A stretch of DNA of 64,000 bases, taken from Halomonas sp. GD1P12 (GTDB lineage Bacteria; Pseudomonadota; Gammaproteobacteria; Pseudomonadales; Halomonadaceae). Position 1 is the stretch's first letter; each line of letters begins with the position of its first letter. The stretch lies in NCBI RefSeq assembly GCF_025725645.1, contig NZ_CP107007.1, positions 310,001 to 374,000 of the forward strand, read 5' to 3'. Of this stretch, positions 58,974 through 64,000 are shown piece by piece. A model generated the notes under the pieces. It worked only from the letters and a program-made list of their open reading frames with translations. It ran no database searches and was not told the DNA's origin. The position numbers and the translations under genes are program-made.

Positions 58974-59828
58974 TTATTCAAGGTGTATCTCGCCCCGACC
59001 CACCCGCACTGCACCGCCGCCGACTTTAATCAGTTCGCCGGCCATGGCGGTTTCGATCACGCTGGGCCGGCCCATTTCCACGCCCTGATGAATGATGCAG
59101 TGCCGCGTCTCGCTACGGCATGCCAGGTAGCCGGTGAGCGCCGCGGCGGCGCTGCCGGTGGCGGCGTCTTCGCACAGGCCGTGCTCGCGGCAGAACATAC
59201 GGGCGCGCAGCACGGTCTCGGTATCGCTTGCCGACTCGACGCTGTACAGATACACCTGCTCGACGCCGCTGGGCGTAACGAGACGTGCCCAGTCAACGGC
59301 GGAAAGGCGTATCTGCGCCAGGGTCGCCGGATCATCGACTTCGATGAGATGAAATGCCAGCCCGCAGCAGGCGACTACCGGCGCGCCGACCACCTGGTGC
59401 GCCTCGAGCCCCAATAGCGCCGCCGCTGACGAGGCGTCCAGCGTGCTCGGGTGGATCCGGGCGGGGCGGGCAGTGATGAAGGAGACCTTGCCATCCGCGA
59501 ACGCGACGGGCAGTTCGCCCACCGGCGGTTCGAGAATCAGCGGTGTATCGCGTGTCACCATCCCGAGCTCGGCCAGAAGCCAGGCGGTGCCCACCGCGGG
59601 GTGCCCGGCAAAGTCGAGCTCCTCGGTCGGCGTGAAGATGCGCATGGGGTAATGGTTGGCGGCGCGGGCACTGCCCAGAAACACTGTTTCCGCCAGGTTG
59701 AGCTCCCGGGCGATGGCCTGGCAGGTGGCGGTGTCCAGTCCGTCAGCGTTCAGAAAGACCGCCAGCTGGTTGCCGGTAAAGGGGGTGTCGGTGAAGACAT
59801 CCAGCAGGTGATACTCGGCGCGGTTCAT
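58974..59828 (-). CDS. PhzF family isomerase/epimerase
   Basis: The 284-residue protein matches PhzF-type diaminopimelate-epimerase-fold enzymes: YHLLDVFTDTPFTGNQLAVFLNADGL, LNLAETVFLG with the conserved acidic residue, RIFTPTEELDFAGHPAVGTAWLL and CEDAATGSAAAALTGYL (read in parts). Members isomerise various carboxylates; no phenazine genes are present, so the substrate is unknown. AAGGAG supports ATG 59828. DUF1127 lies just upstream on the same strand, and a MocR regulator is divergent. Confidence 0.88.
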   Translation of the reverse strand: MNRAEYHLLDVFTDTPFTGNQLAVFLNADGLDTATCQAIARELNLAETVFLGSARAANHYPMRIFTPTEELDFAGHPAVGTAWLLAELGMVTRDTPLILEPPVGELPVAFADGKVSFITARPARIHPSTLDASSAAALLGLEAHQVVGAPVVACCGLAFHLIEVDDPATLAQIRLSAVDWARLVTPSGVEQVYLYSVESASDTETVLRARMFCREHGLCEDAATGSAAAALTGYLACRSETRHCIIHQGVEMGRPSVIETAMAGELIKVGGGAVRVGRGEIHLE

Positions 59829-59856
59829 GGGGCTCCTTATCGCATGTGGCAGGTGG

Positions 59857-60015
59857 TCAGAAGGTTTTGCGGTTCGCCTGGCGGGCCTGGGCGCGGCTGA
59901 TGCCGATATCCTTGAGCAGGCGATCATCGAGGGCCAGCAGTTGGAGCCGGCTGCGGCGGCGTTCCTGGTAGCGACGTAAGCGCTGGCGAAGGCGAGCAAG
60001 ACTGAAACGAGCCAT
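59857..60015 (-). CDS. DUF1127 small protein
   Basis: The 52-residue, very basic protein matches DUF1127 (YjiS-like): an Arg-rich helix (LRQRLRRYQERRRSRLQL), then LLALDDRLLKDIGISRAQA. Members of this family act in RNA turnover and phosphate or carbon metabolism in alphaproteobacteria; the role here is unknown. ATG 60015 follows GGAGGA; the longer frame to 60069 has no support. It shares the minus strand with phzF and lies opposite the MocR gene. Confidence 0.85.
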   Translation of the reverse strand: MARFSLARLRQRLRRYQERRRSRLQLLALDDRLLKDIGISRAQARQANRKTF

Positions 60016-60067
60016 GAGGAGTCCTCCGGTAAGTGGCCCCTCCAGATTACCCAGCGCGTGGTTTGCC

Positions 60068-60105
60068 ATACAGATATAGAAAAAGCTATTTTAAAAATAC
60101 AGATA
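60068..60105. promoter_or_regulatory. Direct-repeat operator candidate of the MocR regulator
   Basis: The exact nonamer ATACAGATA occurs at 60068-60076 and 60097-60105, 29 bases apart, in the 156-base AT-rich divergent gap between DUF1127/phzF and the MocR gene. GabR and other MocR proteins bind spaced direct repeats of this type. A second, looser repeat (TAGGCGATTT and TAGGGCGATTT) follows closer to the MocR start. Confidence 0.6.
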
Positions 60106-60171
60106 GGCGATTTTAAGCCGTCGTAGGGCGATTTATGGGGTCAACTGTATGGTGCCGAAAAAGGAAACGCC

Positions 60172-61602
60172 ATGACGCGCTATGAAGAGGTGGCCGCTGT
60201 ATTGCGCGAGCGCATCGAACACGGAATCTACCGCCCGGGGGACCGGCTGCCCTCCATTCGCGCGGTCTGCCAGGAGATGGCGGTCAGTATCTCGACCGCC
60301 CAGGAAGCGTATCGCCAGCTGATGGACGCGGCGCTGATCGAATCGCGCCCGAAGTCGGGCTACTTCGTGCTGGCCGGCCGGGCACCAATGGTGTTGCCAT
60401 CGGTATCGCGCCCGGCCCAGCGGCCGCTGGACGTCTCCCAATGGGATCAGGTGCTCGAGCTGTTGGCCACCCAGCGCGACGATGCGCGGTTGCTGCTGGG
60501 CCGCGGGGTGCCCAACGTCGACTACGCGACGCTCAAGCCGTTGGCGAAGATGCTGGGCGGTTTGCACCGCGATACCGAGCTCAGCTTCAACTACGACACG
60601 CTCATCGGCAGCCCCGAACTTCGCCAGCAGGTGGCACGCCTTGCCGTGGGATCAAACTGCCTGCTGCACCCGGACGACATCCTGATCACCACGGGCTGCC
60701 AGGAGGCGCTGGCGATTGCGCTGCGCACCCTGACCCAACCCGGCGACGTGGTCGCGGTCGATTCACCGAGCTTCTACGGCACCATGCAGATTCTCAAGGC
60801 CAACGGCCTGAAGGCGCTCGAGATTCCCACCGACCCGCAAACCGGCATCAGCCTGGAAGCGCTGGAACTGGCGCTGGAGCAGTGGCCGATCCGCGCGATT
60901 CAGATCACGCCCACCTTCAACAATCCGCTGGGCTACACCATGCCCGCCGAGCGCAAGCGCGCGCTCTTTCAACTCGCCCAGCGCTTCGACGTGGCCATCG
61001 TCGAGGACGACATCTACGGCGATCTGTCGTTTAGCCAGCCCCGGCCGCCGACCATCAAATCCTTCGACGACGATGGCCGGGTGCTGCTCGCCAGCGGCTT
61101 TTCCAAAACGCTGGTGCCGGGGCTTCGAATCGGCTGGCTGGCGCCGGGGCGCTACCGCGACCAGGCGCTGCATATGAAGTACGTCTCCACCGGTGCCTCG
61201 GCCACGCTACCCCAGCAGGCGGTGGCGCAGTTCATCGCCAAGGGCCATTTCGATCGCCACCTGCGCCATGCAACGCGCCAGTATCAGCGCCAACGCGATG
61301 TCATGATCGGCTGGGTGCAACGCTACTTTCCGAAAGGCACGGGCATCAGCTACCCCCAGGGCGGCTTTATACTCTGGGTCGAGCTGCCCGCCGCGGTGGA
61401 CTGCGTGCGCCTTAACGAGCGCCTGGCCGAGCATCAGCTTCACGTGGCGCCAGGCTCGCTGTTCTCCGCCTCCGGCAAGTTTCGCCAGTGTTTGCGGCTG
61501 AACTACGACTTTACCCTGACGCCGGAAATCGAAGCGGCGGTGCGCACGGTGGGCGAGTTGGCGAAGGTGATGGTGGACGAAATGCGAGCGCCGCTGGGCT
61601 GA
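60172..61602 (+). CDS. MocR-type regulator (GntR HTH fused to aminotransferase domain)
   Basis: The 476-residue protein has an N-terminal winged helix (YRPGDRLPSIRAVCQEMAVSISTAQEAYRQLMDAALIESRPKSGYFV, read in parts) and a fold-I aminotransferase domain with ITTGCQEALAIALRTLTQPGD, ITPTFNNPLGYTMP, VEDDIYGDL and the PLP-lysine site LASGFSKTLVPGLRIGWL near residue 312. It probably controls the divergent DUF1127/phzF genes, or a downstream target. ATG 60172 lies after a weak AAGGA-type site. A direct-repeat operator candidate is in the gap. Confidence 0.88.
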   Translation: MTRYEEVAAVLRERIEHGIYRPGDRLPSIRAVCQEMAVSISTAQEAYRQLMDAALIESRPKSGYFVLAGRAPMVLPSVSRPAQRPLDVSQWDQVLELLATQRDDARLLLGRGVPNVDYATLKPLAKMLGGLHRDTELSFNYDTLIGSPELRQQVARLAVGSNCLLHPDDILITTGCQEALAIALRTLTQPGDVVAVDSPSFYGTMQILKANGLKALEIPTDPQTGISLEALELALEQWPIRAIQITPTFNNPLGYTMPAERKRALFQLAQRFDVAIVEDDIYGDLSFSQPRPPTIKSFDDDGRVLLASGFSKTLVPGLRIGWLAPGRYRDQALHMKYVSTGASATLPQQAVAQFIAKGHFDRHLRHATRQYQRQRDVMIGWVQRYFPKGTGISYPQGGFILWVELPAAVDCVRLNERLAEHQLHVAPGSLFSASGKFRQCLRLNYDFTLTPEIEAAVRTVGELAKVMVDEMRAPLG

Positions 61603-61769
61603 GGGAGCAGTACCTGGATCGTGGTGCTGGCGGCGGCGAGCGCACCTGGCCGCGGGAGAGCGGTAATGACAAACTCATCGAGTAGCGGGCAGCAGGCGGG
61701 CTCGATGTACCACTTCGCATAAAACGGTAAACTCCTTGTTTTTTAGAATCTGCTTAACAAGGAGGAACG

Positions 61770-62540
61770 GTGAAAAAACTACCTGTCGTCACTCGACTCT
61801 ACGCGTGGGGGGGAGTGACCTTCTTTAGCTGGATGCTGTATCTGTACGTTCATGAACATCATCCGTCGGCGGAAGGCCTGGCGCGGACGAACTTTCTGGG
61901 GTGGCGATTCGACACCGGGGCGTTACTGACTCTCGTTACGTGCGTTTTTATCGCGACCCTGCTGATGGGGGTAGTGGCCTACTTCATCGAAAAACGGTTG
62001 GGTCGCTTTTGGGGCAGAGTTCTTGCGGTGATTCCTGTAGCGGGTATCGGGCTGGCCGCGTACTACAGCCCCTATGCCCTGGAGGAGAGAACGCCGTATG
62101 AGCCTTATTTTGCCAAGGATTCCCACGTCGACTACCCCCTGGATACACAGTATATCTATCCCCCTAATAGTCAGGAGCATCATGCAATGGCTCCCTTGCC
62201 CTTACTGGTGATGTTCGAGAAAAGCTTCACGAACATGGGCGACAAGGTGATGTGCCCCATGTGGCTTTACGAACGAAAGGGTCCTGTCTTCGTCGAGAGC
62301 CATTACACTTATGATCCTGAACGGTATTCCTGGTCTTCTGGCACAGACACCAGCGCCTACGACGCACCAGAGGCTAAAGTACGCGCCTGTGATCAGATAC
62401 GAAACGAGCTCTTCGCCAGATACGACTGGGAAGAGGTCAGCGAGTCCGAGCTACAAGAGCTTGCCAACATCAATGACCATTTCAAAAATCTCGTCGAGTT
62501 TTCTATAGGGCGTATTTACCGCCCGCGCCAAGAGCGTTAA
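61770..62540 (+). CDS. Unrecognised membrane protein of 256 residues
   Basis: I do not recognise this product. Three hydrophobic segments lie in the N-terminal 105 residues (about 10-27, 48-72 and 84-101), followed by a soluble region of some 150 residues rich in Tyr, Pro and acidic residues (YEPYFAKDSHVDYPLDTQYIYPPN, read in parts) ending in a basic tail. Two Cys (MCPMW and RACDQ) could pair if the region is periplasmic. The start is GTG 61770 with a strong GGAGGA. It is the last gene before the CRISPR leader, but no functional link is shown. Confidence 0.7.
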   Translation: MKKLPVVTRLYAWGGVTFFSWMLYLYVHEHHPSAEGLARTNFLGWRFDTGALLTLVTCVFIATLLMGVVAYFIEKRLGRFWGRVLAVIPVAGIGLAAYYSPYALEERTPYEPYFAKDSHVDYPLDTQYIYPPNSQEHHAMAPLPLLVMFEKSFTNMGDKVMCPMWLYERKGPVFVESHYTYDPERYSWSSGTDTSAYDAPEAKVRACDQIRNELFARYDWEEVSESELQELANINDHFKNLVEFSIGRIYRPRQER

Positions 62541-63126
62541 AGAGGCGCTCGGGGGGCGCTTGTCCAAGAGGAATAAGGCGGCGTTAGCCGCCCGGGAGGG
62601 GGCCACTGCCCCTTCGGTCACCCAGAGCGCGGCCTTACGACGCCTCGCAAGATCCGCGGGTGCGCCTATCGGCTTACCCGCGCTATGAATTTATGCGCTA
62701 ACGTACCAGGGGGCACCGTCGCACAATACCAGACACGTTTCCCCGCTAACTGACTGGCATTACGCCTTTTAGCGAGGGCGGCTTTTTTCATGTGATGCGC
62801 TGCAGGTTGATATCGTGCATCCAGGCTGCGATCGTCGTTAAGCTTCCTTGCAAGTGGTGCGCCACTCCACAAAAGACCGGTGTGAACATCTCTAACCAAT
62901 CGCCACCATCAGGCGCCGTGTACTGCAATGGCCCTGTTCCCCGTGAAAATGGCACGTTCCTTCGATAAGCTTGAACGATCAGTCTTGGTGCGTTTTTGGC
63001 GTTATTTTTCGAGCCACTGATTTTATTGATCTTTAATAATATATCGTTGGTCAATAATTGATCTAAATCGCCGGTAGATTTTTTAATGCTCATTTTTTAC
63101 TTGTAGAACAATCATCTAAAATTAGA
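62541..63126. other. Gene-poor stretch ending in the CRISPR leader
   Basis: No confident gene lies here. A hairpin GGCGGC-GTTA-GCCGCC is at 62577-62592. A minus-strand frame (62788-63093) is open but weakly supported. From about 62990 to 63126 the DNA becomes very AT-rich up to the first repeat, as expected of a type I-E leader containing the array promoter and the adaptation site. No cas gene, IHF site of high quality or mobile element is evident to the left. Confidence 0.6.
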
Positions 63127-64000
63127 CCGTTCCCCGCGTTCGCGGGGATGAACCGGTAAATCACCTATATTTTCCGAGCGTCTTACACCGTTCCCCGCGT
63201 TCGCGGGGATGAACCGCGACCCTGGCTCGGGTATTTCGTCGATGTGATCCGTTCCCCGCGTTCGCGGGGATGAACCGAGGGTAGCTATATGAGCGATTCA
63301 AATAAAGAGCCGTTCCCCGCGTTCGCGGGGATGAACCGTTCTATGGTGGCGATTGGCTCTTTGCTAATAGCCGTTCCCCGCGTTCGCGGGGATGAACCGC
63401 GATTTAACTAGCGTCAGCTCATCGCAGGGAACCGTTCCCCGCGTTCGCGGGGATGAACCGCAGTTCACTGGCGAGGACGATATTCAGGCCCGCCGTTCCC
63501 CGCGTTCGCGGGGATGAACCGCCTCAGAGTTTGGATTATCCCGGTGGCGTTGACCGTTCCCCGCGTTCGCGGGGATGAACCGTGGCGGGCTGAGGCCCAC
63601 AAGAGCAAGCACTGCCGTTCCCCGCGTTCGCGGGGATGAACCGACGGCAATTTAGACGCGCTGCTGGCCTACGCTCCGTTCCCCGCGTTCGCGGGGATGA
63701 ACCGCCATGGAAGGGCATCGTAAGGGGCTGATGGACCCGTTCCCCGCGTTCGCGGGGATGAACCGTGACTATTAGGTTTGTTGGTGAGGATTATTACCCG
63801 TTCCCCGCGTTCGCGGGGATGAACCGGCGTATCTTCGCGCCGCATCGTCTGCTGTTTACCGTTCCCCGCGTTCGCGGGGATGAACCGTTGCCTGACCAGT
63901 AGTTTAGTTCGCTGTCGATCCGTTCCCCGCGTTCGCGGGGATGAACCGGTGGGTTAAATGGCTTCTTACGTGCTTATTAACCGTTCCCCGCGTTCGCGGG
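63127..64000 (+). CRISPR. Type I-E CRISPR array (15 repeats visible, cut by the window end)
   Basis: A 29-base repeat with core TTCCCCGCG-TT-CGCGGGGA, starting CCG and ending TGAACCG, occurs at 63127 and every 61 bases after it (63188, 63249 and so on to 63981). All visible copies are identical, and all 14 spacers are 32 bases. The stem CCCCGCG/CGCGGGG and the repeat length match the I-E class of E. coli in the same orientation, so transcription is to the right from the AT-rich leader. The last repeat is cut at 64000. No cas genes are in the window. Confidence 0.98.

Noticed and set aside
62788..63093. Minus-strand 101-codon frame beside the CRISPR leader
   Set aside because: Its start lies in the AT-rich leader with no good ribosome binding site, it overlaps another open minus-strand frame (62666-62899), and the product is unfamiliar. 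Chance openness is more likely.
63465..63718. Open frames with repeated Arg/Gly-rich peptide inside the array
   Set aside because: They are translations of the CRISPR repeats and spacers, as the 61-base periodicity shows.

Overview
The window reads as chromosomal DNA of a GC-rich, metabolically versatile gammaproteobacterium, most like a member of the Halomonadaceae. That placement is an inference from gene content (IolC-DUF2090 fusion, YbiT, PuuP-type permease, TRAP and SSS transporters, many amine and amide catabolic modules) and from codon and GC style; no rRNA or marker gene is present to prove it.

Layout. 1-8578: the end of a sugar ABC transporter and a myo-inositol catabolic operon (hydroxypyruvate-isomerase-like TIM barrel, iolC-DUF2090, iolD, iolE, iolA, Gfo/Idh dehydrogenase). 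8659-15675: housekeeping and miscellaneous genes (YbiT ABC-F ATPase, a ZipA-like anchored protein, an Old Yellow Enzyme, a YfcC carrier, TauE/SafE, a lytic transglycosylase lipoprotein). 15701-21620: a GABA module with a divergent MocR/GabR-type regulator, permease, gabD and gabT. 21619-24983: a LuxR-type regulator divergent from a putrescine-type permease and a nitrilase-family amidohydrolase. 25169-33012: Na+/H+ antiporter, 7TMR-DISM diguanylate cyclase, an NO-detoxification unit (nsrR, hmp, DUF488) with very clear NsrR and FNR-type sites, a photolyase and an IsdG-like haem monooxygenase.

33300-35103 is an AT-rich accessory islet with a SIR2-like protein followed by a TIR-like (CAP12/PF10137-type) protein, both families linked to NAD-consuming antiphage defence. 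36524-44996 is a divergon for N-carbamoyl-amino-acid and beta-alanine use: five minus-strand genes chained by 4-base ATGA overlaps, opposite a beta-alanine:pyruvate aminotransferase and a second CoA-acylating semialdehyde dehydrogenase. 45181-46256 is an Xre/MbcA-RES toxin-antitoxin pair, followed by a RutR-like regulator. 47206-57632 is a GntR-controlled catabolic operon: TRAP transporter, DapA-like lyase/aldolase, a 988-residue four-domain oxidoreductase fusion, a DMT exporter, a free-standing allophanate-hydrolase C-terminal-like domain and a hydantoinase. 57741-62540 holds an MFS transporter, PhzF, DUF1127, a second MocR regulator with a direct-repeat operator, and an unrecognised membrane protein. 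The window ends inside a type I-E CRISPR array (15 identical repeats seen, none of the cas genes), with an AT-rich leader on its left.

Themes: nitrogen- and carbon-scavenging modules for inositol, GABA, putrescine-like amines, beta-alanine/ureido compounds and hydantoin-like rings are interleaved with three separate NAD-targeting proteins (SIR2, TIR, RES) and a CRISPR array. The best candidates for something not yet described are the SIR2/TIR pair and the TRAP-fusion-oxidoreductase-hydantoinase operon.
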